Below are positions 16,182-23,956 of a stretch of DNA of 35,252 bases, one piece after another; position 1 is the stretch's first letter; each line of letters starts with the position of its first letter. Source of the stretch: a virus; IMG/VR virus record IMGVR_UViG_3300042890_001861, positions 1 through 35,252 of that record. One strand, 5' to 3'. The notes below the pieces were generated by a model. It saw nothing but the letters and a program-made list of their open reading frames with translations. It had not been told where the DNA came from and ran no database searches. A program made the translations under genes and the position numbers.

Positions 16182-17362
16182 TACGGTTTAGTTAATGCAG
16201 TAATCGCATCGCTAAAGTCACCATAAACGAAAGCACCGTAATGATTAGATTTTACTCTTTGAACCAATCTAGCCTCAGCCAAAATAGTCACTAAGTTTTT
16301 AGTAAAATCATCATTCTCATAACCTACATTAATAGTCAATCCTTCTTTGAATCTTACTCCAGCTTTGCTAAAGTCGCCTACTAAAAATTTATCTAAAGTA
16401 ACTCCAGTATTTGCAACAACTCTAATTCCTGATACAATAGTACCATCAAGCGCAGCGAATGGAGGCATAATGTATTGACCATCACTAGCTTTTGACAACT
16501 CCATTGCGGTTACATCCGTTGGGTGCAATACAATGTAAGTAGGCTCAAACAAGTTAACACGAACTTGATTGATAGCAGTTCTTAAAACATCCCATCTTGT
16601 TGGTGTTGGAATAGCTAAAGCAAAAGCACCAGCAGCCCAAGCAGTCGCATTAGTTACAATACCTGTTAAATTAACAGTCAATCCCGTACCGTTCAATAAT
16701 TGGTCATCGATTTTCAAGTTAATTAATTCCGTTAACTCTTGGTCAATTTCAGAACGCATTAATTGAACATCGTCTAACATTTCTTTTGTTATTTTGATGT
16801 AAGCAGTTACTTTCTTAACGTTTGCAGAAGCTACAACCAAATCAAAATCAGCTTGTGATTTAGCAGCACCCTCAGCAGTCATTGCAGCACCACCCTCAAC
16901 ATTCTTTTGCTCAACCCATTCCCAAACGTTCGACATAATTGTACCAACGTTAACCAATTCTAAAATAAAAGGGTTACGTCTTACAATTCTAGTGATACCA
17001 GCTTCTCTTTCAGCTTGTGGTATTTGTCCTGTTGTGTTTGTAGACAAAGCCATTGTACCAACCGTTTTCAAAGTAATCTGAACGCTTGCGCCCGATTTCT
17101 CTTTCATTGCTTTTAGTTCTTCAGCCTTTTCAGACAATAAAGAAGATAAAGTCTCAGGCGTGTTGCTAGGGATTCCTTTAGTTTCTAATTCTAAAATACG
17201 CAAAGCCACTTCTTCAATGTTTGATTTTAAAGTAGATACTTCTTCTCCTTTTGTTTCTAAGTCTTTTACTTGTGACAAAACTTGAATAAGTTCAGCTTTT
17301 GTAACCGATTCTGTTTTCATTGTGTCTATTTTAAGACCCAACTCTTTAATTAATTCATCCAT
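16181..17362 (-). CDS. Major capsid protein (HK97 fold)
   Basis: The 393-aa protein has an N-terminal coiled-coil scaffold-like region (residues ~1-95, MDELIKELGLKIDTMKTESV onward) as in the HK97 delta domain. It is probably removed near residue 100, before TMALSTNTTGQ, by the adjacent protease. The rest shows HK97-type features: VVASANVKKVTAYIKITKEM (E-loop/strand region), YIVLHPTDVTAMELSKASDG and a C-terminal AEARLVQRVKSNHYGAFVYG. It follows the protease gene with a 4-nt gap, the canonical portal-protease-capsid order. Confidence 0.9.
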   Translation of the reverse strand: MDELIKELGLKIDTMKTESVTKAELIQVLSQVKDLETKGEEVSTLKSNIEEVALRILELETKGIPSNTPETLSSLLSEKAEELKAMKEKSGASVQITLKTVGTMALSTNTTGQIPQAEREAGITRIVRRNPFILELVNVGTIMSNVWEWVEQKNVEGGAAMTAEGAAKSQADFDLVVASANVKKVTAYIKITKEMLDDVQLMRSEIDQELTELINLKIDDQLLNGTGLTVNLTGIVTNATAWAAGAFALAIPTPTRWDVLRTAINQVRVNLFEPTYIVLHPTDVTAMELSKASDGQYIMPPFAALDGTIVSGIRVVANTGVTLDKFLVGDFSKAGVRFKEGLTINVGYENDDFTKNLVTILAEARLVQRVKSNHYGAFVYGDFSDAITALTKP

Positions 17363-17366
17363 TTTT

Positions 17367-18197
17367 TTAAAATTTACTTAATAATTCTTTTAATAATTGT
17401 GTTTGTTTCTCTGTTTGAAGTGATTTCTCGGCTTCGTTGTCAAGAGTGTCATCCAACGGCTCTTGTTTATTTTCTAAAGTAGGTGTCGCAGAATTACTAC
17501 CCATTACAACCGCACTACCTTCTATTATCTTTGCTTCGCTTACTATCCACATATACCCTCTTTCGTCTGCTAATTCTTTATTAGCTACAACAGGATAATA
17601 TTTATCCCATAACTCTTTATACTCTTTGTCGTAATCAGCTTCCGAATTAATCGCTAATTCTAAATTAACGTAACGCATCCCAACACTATGATTTTTTACC
17701 CATCCGTTAGCATATTGTTTTAACATAAACCCGTTACGCAATCTGTCAATAGTACTTTCAAATACTAAAGCCTCTGTTTTGCCCTCGTATGGTAATCCTA
17801 GTTGCTTCCAAGTCATTGACTGAACCAAACCTTTAGCACTATCGCTAATAACGTGACTAAAGTCTCTATTATGCTCTTGTAAGTGTAAGAATGTTTTATT
17901 ATCAGCTACCGACTTATTCCAAATGCCGTTAATATGTAAATCCCCGTGACTATCTAGAAAGTTGGTAGTATTAATAACCACTTTTACATCTAAAGTATTA
18001 GGCAAATCAGCACTAGCAATAGCTTTATCAATGTTGTTTTTAGATATATTTTCAACGTAACCGTAAGAAATTGCATCGGCATTTTTAGTAACTGATTTTT
18101 TCAAAGAAATTAACTCCTTTTTGTGTTCGGTTAATGCTTTAAATAATTCCTCTTTCGTTTCAAAATCTCTATCTGGAAATTCAATAACTTTTATCAT
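17367..18197 (-). CDS. Prohead maturation protease (HK97-like, family S78)
   Basis: The 276-aa protein has candidate catalytic residues His109 in HLQEHNRDF and Ser171 in VKNHSVGMRYV, followed by EGSAVVMGSNSATP as in HK97-type proteases, where a Ser-His pair cleaves the capsid delta domain. An N-terminal ~45-residue helical segment precedes the catalytic domain, and a Glu/Gln-rich C-terminal tail follows residue ~240, perhaps for self-removal or scaffolding. It lies between a 42-aa gene (4-nt overlap) and the major capsid gene, its expected substrate. Confidence 0.88.
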   Translation of the reverse strand: MIKVIEFPDRDFETKEELFKALTEHKKELISLKKSVTKNADAISYGYVENISKNNIDKAIASADLPNTLDVKVVINTTNFLDSHGDLHINGIWNKSVADNKTFLHLQEHNRDFSHVISDSAKGLVQSMTWKQLGLPYEGKTEALVFESTIDRLRNGFMLKQYANGWVKNHSVGMRYVNLELAINSEADYDKEYKELWDKYYPVVANKELADERGYMWIVSEAKIIEGSAVVMGSNSATPTLENKQEPLDDTLDNEAEKSLQTEKQTQLLKELLSKF

Positions 18198-18322
18198 TTG
18201 GTAATAATTTTATCCTTCGTCAATATTTTCTTTTTATCAATCAAACTACTCTTTAAATCAGGGTTTAAATCCTTTTTTTCGAGTTGTTTATTTATTTCCG
18301 TTAGTGTTAGCTTAGTACTCAT
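18194..18322 (-). CDS. 42-aa protein between portal and protease genes
   Basis: The ATG at 18322 overlaps the portal stop (ATGA) and the TGA at 18194-18196 overlaps the protease ATG the same way. This indicates a coupled gene filling the whole gap. The product (MSTKLTLTEINKQLEKKDLN, then a Lys/Ile-rich end) is helical and basic. It may be a small scaffold or head assembly factor, but no family is recognised. Confidence 0.65.
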   Translation of the reverse strand: MSTKLTLTEINKQLEKKDLNPDLKSSLIDKKKILTKDKIITK

Positions 18323-19530
18323 AAACCTATCTTCATTTTAAATTCATTACTCATTTTTATTGCTTCATTTGATGTTATAGTACCATTTTCAATCCCTAAC
18401 TTAATAACCTCTTGCAACTCTTTAAACGATGTTAATTTTTGATTTAATATTGATTGCATAAAAGCCAGATGGTCATAACTTGCTATCAACTTTTCGCCTT
18501 TGTCAAATAATCCCCATTGTTGGCTAAGTGAGTTCATTGTGTTGGTTGCAGTTGTTTGAATTGAATTTTGCACCCAACTAATTAATCCTTGATTTTGATT
18601 TTCAAAAGTTGAATCCTTAGCAAAATAGTTAAGAATGTTTTTATTCATTTCAAACGCTAAAAGACATTTGTTTGCATCATCAGCAAATTGCTCATCTAAA
18701 TACAAACGCTTCATATCAGATACTAAATGTTTGGCATCTATTGAAGTGTTTGTTATGATTGTACTTTGACGTTCTAATTTTGAATAGATATCTTTACGGT
18801 CATCATCTTGTATTTGCGATTCGTTACCATCGCCTTTGTTTTGAACTAAATACTTTTGAGACATTTTAAGATTCATATTTTTTGACCTTAAATTCTCATC
18901 AATGTTTTGTAACACTCTTGAAATTCCTTTTACTCTACTCGGTGAAGTAAAGAAGCTATTATTTGTTAATCCGTTTGACAAATCGTACAAAGGAACTATC
19001 TCCGAAAGCTTTAAAAGATATTCCGTATTATCTAGTTTGTATTTTATCACTCGTTCTCCAAATGCTTTTTTCTCAGCTAAAGTTGTAATAAACTTACTTA
19101 CTTTGTGAGCGCTGTTTAAATCAACCTCACTCGGTATAAGATTATATATTGATTTTGGCAATTCATTAGAGAATGCTTTTTGCTGATATACTAAATTAGT
19201 TCCGCTTGTGGATAAAAACCACATTTGTTGGTAAAAGAAGTCATTTTGACTTTGGAAGTAGTTAGGTGTTTTCAATAGTTTTACTATTGGACTGTTTTCG
19301 ATTACCTTACCACTACTGTTGACGTGCTTAATCTCCATTTGTGCATAAACGCTTGAACGAATAGCACAAATAGCCATTAATACTGGATTTTCTAAAGAAG
19401 TCGCTAAATACCTATCGGAATCAACAAAATCGTTACCACCATCTAAAAAAGTGTACGTAAATTGTCCGTCACGATTGCGTTCAACTCTAAAAATCTGTCT
19501 ACCGAATAAACTAATTGACTTTGTTACCAT
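18319..19530 (-). CDS. Portal protein (HK97-like)
   Basis: The 403-aa protein has the expected length and order for an HK97-type portal, the dodecameric ring at the DNA entry vertex. Visible features are MAICAIRSSVYAQMEIKH near residue 53, the aromatic QSQNDFFYQQMWFLSTSGTN and YLVQNKGDGNESQIQDDDRK in the stem/wing region. A C-terminal ~60-residue helical segment ends EFKMKIGL. The gene follows the large terminase across a 173-bp leader and overlaps the downstream gene by 4 nt. Confidence 0.85.
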   Translation of the reverse strand: MVTKSISLFGRQIFRVERNRDGQFTYTFLDGGNDFVDSDRYLATSLENPVLMAICAIRSSVYAQMEIKHVNSSGKVIENSPIVKLLKTPNYFQSQNDFFYQQMWFLSTSGTNLVYQQKAFSNELPKSIYNLIPSEVDLNSAHKVSKFITTLAEKKAFGERVIKYKLDNTEYLLKLSEIVPLYDLSNGLTNNSFFTSPSRVKGISRVLQNIDENLRSKNMNLKMSQKYLVQNKGDGNESQIQDDDRKDIYSKLERQSTIITNTSIDAKHLVSDMKRLYLDEQFADDANKCLLAFEMNKNILNYFAKDSTFENQNQGLISWVQNSIQTTATNTMNSLSQQWGLFDKGEKLIASYDHLAFMQSILNQKLTSFKELQEVIKLGIENGTITSNEAIKMSNEFKMKIGL

Positions 19531-19607
19531 TAATATAAACGTAAAAATGCCCCAACCGAATTAAAATCAGTTAAGGCATTTAGCTTTAAAATGTGTTGTT
19601 TTATCAT
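19530..19607 (-). CDS. Possible 25-aa leader peptide upstream of portal
   Basis: The ATG at 19607 opens a 25-codon frame (MIKQHILKLNALTDFNSVGA, then FLRLY). Its TAA shares one base with the portal ATG (TAATG), the same overlap style as established genes here. The frame runs through the terminator-like hairpin at 19545-19581, so ribosomes translating it would melt the hairpin. It lies about 29 nt after the predicted start point of the promoter at 19641-19648. It may be an attenuation leader peptide; short length makes coding uncertain. Confidence 0.4.
   Translation of the reverse strand: MIKQHILKLNALTDFNSVGAFLRLY
19543..19581 (-). terminator. Strong intrinsic-terminator-like hairpin between TerL and portal
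   Basis: In the minus-strand RNA, AAATGCC (19581-19575) pairs with GGCATTT (19551-19545). The inner TTAACTGA (19574-19567) pairs with TCGGTTGG (19559-19552) using three G-U pairs. Together this gives a 15-bp stem, a 7-nt loop and a U-run to 19543. The portal AUG begins only 13 nt later, so as a simple terminator it would cut portal expression; conditional read-through is likely. Confidence 0.7.
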
Positions 19608-19640
19608 TTTATCCACGTTTCACAACGTTGTTGATTTATG

Positions 19641-19648
19641 CAAATATA
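19641..19648 (-). promoter_or_regulatory. Bacteroidota-type promoter -7 element for the head operon
   Basis: The minus strand reads TATATTTG, a full match to TAnnTTTG, in the gap between TerL and the portal gene. A 10-bp palindrome (ACAACGTTGT, 19622-19631) lies just downstream, near the expected start point, and could be an operator. No clear -33 TTTG is visible. Confidence 0.45.
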
Positions 19649-19703
19649 ATAATTTTATTGATAAGTTGTTTAAATTGTTTAATTATTTTTAATTTTGTAT
19701 GAT

Positions 19704-20897
19704 TTATGATAACCTTCTTGTTCGTGCATACCAATTACTTACATACTTACAGGCATCAATAGCGTGATCATTTCCTTGTTCTGGCTCATCTAATTGAAAG
19801 CCTTGTATAACACGCCACGAATGATTTTCATATTCTTTTTCAAGGTTATCGCTTGATTTAGTATAGTATATTGTTTTCTTTTGCAGTAATTCAATACCAG
19901 CTTTGACGCTTCCTTTTCCTTTTAAAGCAAAAATAATATTATAACCACTATTGCGTAATTTGCGCCCTTCTGTTTCGTTTATTTCGTTTGAGCTATCACA
20001 TATTATTTCTAATCTTTTATCTATACCTAGATTGTTTAATTCATCAGACAAAGTGCCTATCATTTTATTCATCGGCTTGTATAGTATTTCGTGAAAAAAG
20101 AAACTTTGGTCTCCGTCAAATTTCATAGCTACTAAAGTACTAGGAGCTGAAAGTCCAAAATCCATTCCGTAAAATAAAGGATAAGGCAAATCGTTGAACT
20201 CTTTATCGCTTATCACTTTCCAGTCTTTAAATATTCTGTTTGGTTTTTCGGCTTTTAATCCTAATCCGTAAACAGTCCAAAGATAATCACTTGCAGTATT
20301 CTGTTGTATATTATATTCGGTTGGCTCGTATGATAGTATTTTTTTCTTTTGCTCGGCTGGGCAAAAAGGATTGTCTTTAAAAGTTGAATGAATTACAATA
20401 GCGTTATCTTGTTTTATCAAATCATCACTCCACATTTTACCAAGTGGATTGTAGTCTAAAAAAATAGTGTCACTACAACGCATATCTAATTGATTAAACA
20501 CTTCTAAAGGCACTTTATAGATTTCATTGAACCAAAGATAGTCGGAATGATAACCGTGTACTTTCAACTCATCATCAGTACCCTCAATGTAAATCGTTGA
20601 ACCATTTGGAAACGATAAGGTACTTTCTGTTTTATTGTATTTTACTGCATCCCAATTTTCTAAAGTAGGGTAATACTTTAGCATATCTTGCAGAATGGTG
20701 TCTTTACAATCTTTTTTAGTATTACGAAATACTGCTAATTTAGTTCTGTCTTTTGTCCAAGCTAATATCCAAAAAATTTGAAGTATGCTAAAAGTCTTAC
20801 TAGAACGTGAAGAACCACTATTGATAATGTACTTGTATTTCTGGCTATTTAAAGCATCCCAATTTTGTTGAAATACTTTAGTCGCTTGTATCTTCAT
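19704..20897 (-). CDS. terL: Terminase large subunit
   Basis: This 397-aa DNA-packaging motor has an N-terminal ATPase domain with Walker A SGSSRSSKT (27-35) and Walker B LWFNE (121-125, Glu125 as catalytic base). The C-terminal RNase H-like nuclease has acidic residues Asp245 (FYGMDFGLS), Asp300 (LEIICDSSNE) and the final NDHAIDACKY motif (about 378-387). Length and motif spacing fit the Terminase_3/6 superfamily. It overlaps the small terminase gene by 20 nt. Confidence 0.95.
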   Translation of the reverse strand: MKIQATKVFQQNWDALNSQKYKYIINSGSSRSSKTFSILQIFWILAWTKDRTKLAVFRNTKKDCKDTILQDMLKYYPTLENWDAVKYNKTESTLSFPNGSTIYIEGTDDELKVHGYHSDYLWFNEIYKVPLEVFNQLDMRCSDTIFLDYNPLGKMWSDDLIKQDNAIVIHSTFKDNPFCPAEQKKKILSYEPTEYNIQQNTASDYLWTVYGLGLKAEKPNRIFKDWKVISDKEFNDLPYPLFYGMDFGLSAPSTLVAMKFDGDQSFFFHEILYKPMNKMIGTLSDELNNLGIDKRLEIICDSSNEINETEGRKLRNSGYNIIFALKGKGSVKAGIELLQKKTIYYTKSSDNLEKEYENHSWRVIQGFQLDEPEQGNDHAIDACKYVSNWYARTRRLS

Positions 20898-21261
20898 TTG
20901 GATTGACTATTTCAACTGTAATATTTGAGTTGGTATTGGTATTGGTATTATCGCTTTCAACATACTGCATTGACAACTTCTTTAATTCCTCTGGCGTTGC
21001 AATCAATTTCATCAAAGCCATCTGCAAAGCTGGAGCGTTACTCGTGTACCATTTTGAACGCATTGAAACCTTTAATGATACCCTGTTTGTTTCTAACAAT
21101 TCTTTTAGCTCGTTAAGTTCGTTAGAATCAACTTGAAAGAAATCATAAAAAGTAGGTTTTGAGCAAGGTAAAAAAGCAATAATATCATCCACAAAAAACA
21201 ATTTATGTTTTACTATTACTTCCTTTGCCTGCTCAAATATTTTATTCCTGTCGTATGCCAT
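20878..21261 (-). CDS. terS: Terminase small subunit
   Basis: The 127-aa protein is encoded directly upstream of terL (20-nt overlap). It has a helix-turn-helix-like N-terminus (DDIIAFLPCSKPTFYDFF, residues ~25-43) followed by long helices (LNELKELLETNRVSLKVSMR), as expected for a packaging-site recognition subunit. The C-terminus is polar and contains an Asn-Thr repeat (NTNTNTNS) encoded by a hexanucleotide repeat near 20930-20950. It overlaps the methyltransferase gene by 20 nt. Confidence 0.82.
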   Translation of the reverse strand: MAYDRNKIFEQAKEVIVKHKLFFVDDIIAFLPCSKPTFYDFFQVDSNELNELKELLETNRVSLKVSMRSKWYTSNAPALQMALMKLIATPEELKKLSMQYVESDNTNTNTNSNITVEIVNPNEDTSD

Positions 21262-22450
21262 TGCGTTTTATTTCTAGTGTTGGATCTAGTTTCTTCATTC
21301 GGTCGATTATAACTTGGCAGTATTTTGGATCTAATTCCATTCCGTAACATTTGCGTTTAAGTTGATGTGATGCTACCATTGTTGAACCGCTACCTAAAAA
21401 TAAATCAAGTATTAAATTGTTTTCTTTTGAACTAACCTTTTGATAAAAACTACAAATCTCAATAGTTTTTTGTGTTGGGTGAATTGATTTAGCGTTATGT
21501 TCAGTTGATTTAATTTCATTTAATGCTAAATAAGTATCAAGAAATCCATCGCCATTATATCTGCTATCATTCTTTGTGCTTTCTGAAACTTCTAATATCC
21601 CACTATTAAAACCTTTCTTGCCTTTATTAGAAAAATAACATACTTCATAATTATTTTTAAAATATCCGCTTGGACTTGGTTTATTTTCGTGTGTTATTCT
21701 TTGAATTAATATATTAGTTTGTTTAAAATATTCTTTTATTTTTGAAGCACATTCTGTTATAAATTGTATTCCAAAGTAAATATAAATATGACTATCTTCT
21801 TTTGAGAATAATTCAATATTTGGTAAGCACTCATTAAACACTTCTAAATCTTCATCTCCTAAAATACTTCCGTTTGTGTTTTTAATTGCTACACCATAAG
21901 GTGGGTCAGTAAATACCATATCAGCCTTTTGACCATCCATCAACTTTGCAACCGTATCACTGCAAGTACTATCCCCACAAAGTAACCTATGCTCTCCAAT
22001 TTCAAACAAGTCACCTAAAACAATATCCGTTTCAATCCCGCCTTCTGGCACTTCAAAATCATCTTCTTCTGCTTCGAGTACTTCTGTATTAAAATCAATC
22101 GGCAAATCTAATCCCCACGCTTCTAATTGGTCAGTATCCCACTCATTCGCTAATACATCCCAATCCCACTCGCCACCGCTTGTATTGTCTTTTATTAAAA
22201 ACTCCCTTTGTTGGTCTTCTGTTAAATCGGTTTTGATGATAGGTATTTCTTTTAGACCAGCTTCTTTACAAGCTTTGTATCGCATATTACCACCGAGTAT
22301 AATCATATCTTGATTAACTACAATAGGTCTTATGTTAAGCATCTCTGGAAAGTCTTTAATGCTTTGCACCAATTTTTTAAACTTATCGTCTTTAATAAGT
22401 CTTGGATTGTTTGGGTTTAGTTTAACCTCTGATATTTTTACTTTTTCCAT
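21242..22450 (-). CDS. ParB-like domain fused to DNA N6-adenine/N4-cytosine methyltransferase
   Basis: The 402-aa two-domain protein begins with a ParB/sulfiredoxin-type fold (residues ~1-115; VKLNPNNPRLIKDDKF and LGGNMRYKACKEAGLKEIPI). Residues ~140-402 form a SAM-dependent DNA methyltransferase with catalytic TDPPYG (181-186) first and SAM-binding LDLFLGSGST (348-357) after, the beta-class order. No cognate restriction enzyme is visible, so it is probably an orphan enzyme, for instance protecting phage DNA. It is the first gene of the packaging operon, directly before terS. Confidence 0.9.
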   Translation of the reverse strand: MEKVKISEVKLNPNNPRLIKDDKFKKLVQSIKDFPEMLNIRPIVVNQDMIILGGNMRYKACKEAGLKEIPIIKTDLTEDQQREFLIKDNTSGGEWDWDVLANEWDTDQLEAWGLDLPIDFNTEVLEAEEDDFEVPEGGIETDIVLGDLFEIGEHRLLCGDSTCSDTVAKLMDGQKADMVFTDPPYGVAIKNTNGSILGDEDLEVFNECLPNIELFSKEDSHIYIYFGIQFITECASKIKEYFKQTNILIQRITHENKPSPSGYFKNNYEVCYFSNKGKKGFNSGILEVSESTKNDSRYNGDGFLDTYLALNEIKSTEHNAKSIHPTQKTIEICSFYQKVSSKENNLILDLFLGSGSTMVASHQLKRKCYGMELDPKYCQVIIDRMKKLDPTLEIKRNGIRQE

Positions 22451-22458
22451 ATATTTTT

Positions 22459-22514
22459 AAAACCTAACAACCTAAGTCATTAGGCTATAACGGTATTTTT
22501 AATTTACTACCGTT
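22459..22514 (-). promoter_or_regulatory. Structured leader upstream of the ParB-methyltransferase gene
   Basis: In the minus-strand RNA, AACGGTA (22514-22508) pairs with TACCGTT (22495-22489). Downstream, CCTAA (22484-22480) can pair with either of two TTAGG copies (22475-22471 or 22467-22463), the second being followed by TTTT. The AUG (22450) lies nine nt further. The alternatives suggest a switchable leader, but stems are short and function is inferred. Confidence 0.35.
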
Positions 22515-22520
22515 TTTATA

Positions 22521-22733
22521 TTAGTTAAAACCTAATGTTTTTATTTTTAATACTGCTTTGATTTCTTCAAATATTTTATTATCGAATTGTAAGATATAGT
22601 CTTGTCCTTGTATAATAACACCCATTAATTCACTATCGATTACATATATACCATTCACGCTAGTTGGTGTAAAATAGAAAGTACGAAAATCTTGTCCGTC
22701 TTCTTCTTCAATTAATAATTTAGATGTTATCAT
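22521..22733 (-). CDS. Hypothetical protein, first gene after the early terminator
   Basis: The 70-aa protein starts MITSKLLIEEEDGQDFRTFY and looks like a small beta-rich domain (GIYVIDSELMGVIIQGQDY, then IFEEIKAVLKIK). No motif is recognised. I chose the ATG at 22733; an upstream TTG extension would read through the promoter. The gene begins four nt after a TATATTTG element, so its mRNA may be leaderless or nearly so. Confidence 0.65.
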   Translation of the reverse strand: MITSKLLIEEEDGQDFRTFYFTPTSVNGIYVIDSELMGVIIQGQDYILQFDNKIFEEIKAVLKIKTLGFN

Positions 22734-22737
22734 ACAA

Positions 22738-22753
22738 CAAATATACAAATTTA
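22738..22753 (-). promoter_or_regulatory. Two tandem promoter -7 elements of the packaging operon
   Basis: The minus strand carries TAAATTTG (22753-22746) and immediately after it TATATTTG (22745-22738). Both match TAnnTTTG. They lie directly between an intrinsic terminator (22761-22785) and the next ATG (22733), so a new transcription unit starts here. The predicted leader is 0-8 nt. Confidence 0.6.
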
Positions 22754-22760
22754 TTTAATA

Positions 22761-22785
22761 TAAAAAACCACTCGTTAAAGTGGTT
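22761..22785 (-). terminator. Intrinsic terminator ending the accessory operon
   Basis: In the minus-strand RNA, AACCACT (22785-22779) pairs perfectly with AGTGGTT (22772-22766) around a 6-nt loop, followed by a U-run (to 22761). It sits 8 bp after the stop of the 78-aa gene and before the packaging promoters, so it cleanly separates two operons. Confidence 0.8.
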
Positions 22786-22792
22786 GGGGAAT

Positions 22793-23029
22793 TTAGTTTT
22801 CAATATGATTTAATATGCCGGTTAGTTCACCGTTTGAAACTTCTCCGCTGATTATTTGTTTTTCTACATTGTATTTAAATCGATAAGATGAAATTAACAT
22901 CATAGCTTCTATACTTTCGGGTTCTTCTATTAATAAATTAATTTCAGATTCTAATTGAGTATTTTTGTTTTTTATTTCGTAATAGTCCGTGAAGTTTCTT
23001 AAAATGTAATTTAGTATTTTAGTTTTCAT
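22793..23029 (-). CDS. Hypothetical helical protein
   Basis: The 78-aa acidic helical protein (KNTQLESEINLLIEEPESIE, then RFKYNVEKQIISGEVSNGEL) has no known motif. It is the last gene before the intrinsic terminator at 22761-22785. It is co-oriented with a series of small genes typical of phage host-takeover regions. No function can be assigned. Confidence 0.65.
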   Translation of the reverse strand: MKTKILNYILRNFTDYYEIKNKNTQLESEINLLIEEPESIEAMMLISSYRFKYNVEKQIISGEVSNGELTGILNHIEN

Positions 23030-23046
23030 CTTTTATTTATTTTAAG

Positions 23047-23280
23047 TTATTCATATTTTGCGGTTATTAATAAATCCCATTCAAAATGCTTTGTAGCTTC
23101 TGATATTGCCATTTCTTTAGTAGAGTAATAAAAAGGTCTTTCGCTTAATCCACTGTATGATTCAATGTGAATCCAATACGTTGATGTGAAAAATAATAAA
23201 ACTCTTTTTGTTTTTTCTACTTCTACCGAATACCCTTGAGGATATTTTTTAACTCTTACTTTTAAATTTTGTAGCCACAT
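23047..23280 (-). CDS. Hypothetical protein
   Basis: The 77-aa protein starts MWLQNLKVRVKKYPQGYSVE and reads as a small beta-sheet domain with a C-terminal helix (ISEATKHFEWDLLITAKYE). An in-frame TTG at 23295 lies inside the promoter-like element, so I chose the ATG at 23280. No family is recognised. The promoter at 23293-23300 lies 12 nt upstream of the ATG. Confidence 0.65.
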   Translation of the reverse strand: MWLQNLKVRVKKYPQGYSVEVEKTKRVLLFFTSTYWIHIESYSGLSERPFYYSTKEMAISEATKHFEWDLLITAKYE

Positions 23281-23292
23281 AGTTAAGTTATT

Positions 23293-23300
23293 CAAATATA
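23293..23300 (-). promoter_or_regulatory. Promoter -7 element within the accessory region
   Basis: The minus strand reads TATATTTG, matching TAnnTTTG, with an ATG 12 nt downstream (23280). It would give a leader of about 8 nt. It lies between the 124-aa and 77-aa genes. Confidence 0.4.
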
Positions 23301-23308
23301 GTGATTAA

Positions 23309-23683
23309 TTATTTAATTTCAAAGCGTTTCACTATAAAACCATCATTGCCATTTATATACTTATTCCCTTTTTCTTCAGTATCAAAACAACTGTATATAA
23401 TTCCTGTGCTTTGAGAGATACAAAGCCAAACATATTTCTTTTCCTCTTTTACAACTTCCTCAGCTTTAACTTCTATTTCGTTTATTTTTTCTTGACGTAC
23501 AGAATTGAAAATATCTTCCAGACTATTCATAGAATAATAAAATAAATCACGGTCTAACTTAAAATCATAAAAATTCAATTCGTTTTCAATTTTAAATCTT
23601 TTTTTCGCATCTTTCTTTTTGCACTTACAGTCTAATGTTTTAATGTATCTTTTTTGTTCTGGTGTTGTTTTAAATTCTTCCAT
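23309..23683 (-). CDS. Hypothetical charged protein
   Basis: The 124-aa protein has a very basic N-terminal third (DCKCKKKDAKKRFKIENELN), an acidic middle (INEIEVKAEEVVKEEKKY) and a beta-like C-terminus ending FIVKRFEIK. The two close Cys residues (CKC) alone do not define a metal site. It is encoded 3 nt after the HTH gene and likely co-transcribed. No family is recognised. Confidence 0.65.
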   Translation of the reverse strand: MEEFKTTPEQKRYIKTLDCKCKKKDAKKRFKIENELNFYDFKLDRDLFYYSMNSLEDIFNSVRQEKINEIEVKAEEVVKEEKKYVWLCISQSTGIIYSCFDTEEKGNKYINGNDGFIVKRFEIK

Positions 23684-23686
23684 AAT

Positions 23687-23956
23687 TTATAAATTTGTTA
23701 AATAATTTAATTTGCTTTCGTATATTTCAATAGTTCTAGTCACGTATATTATTTCGGGGTTTAATGCTTTGAATTGCTTTTGGCTCTTTATATCAAACAT
23801 TGTGTAGACTTGATGCTGTGAGAATAAATAACTCTTACTGCCTGGCTTTTTTTTAATAGGAATTATTCCAAAAACTTTTGCTTTGTACGTTACCGTTCTT
23901 TCGGCTACTCCTTTTAAAATTGCTATTTCTTGTACTGTTAATAAATCTTCGTTCAT
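23687..23956 (-). CDS. Helix-turn-helix DNA-binding protein (MerR/excisionase-like)
   Basis: The 89-aa protein opens with LLTVQEIAILKGVAERTVTY (about residues 5-24), which fits a helix-turn-helix of the excisionase/MerR-like type, followed by a wing-like KKKPGSKSYLFSQHQVYTMF. The C-terminal ~30 residues are helical. It could regulate the accessory operon in which it lies. With no integrase in the genome, an excisionase role is unlikely. It overlaps the upstream 35-aa gene by 4 nt. Confidence 0.7.
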   Translation of the reverse strand: MNEDLLTVQEIAILKGVAERTVTYKAKVFGIIPIKKKPGSKSYLFSQHQVYTMFDIKSQKQFKALNPEIIYVTRTIEIYESKLNYLTNL

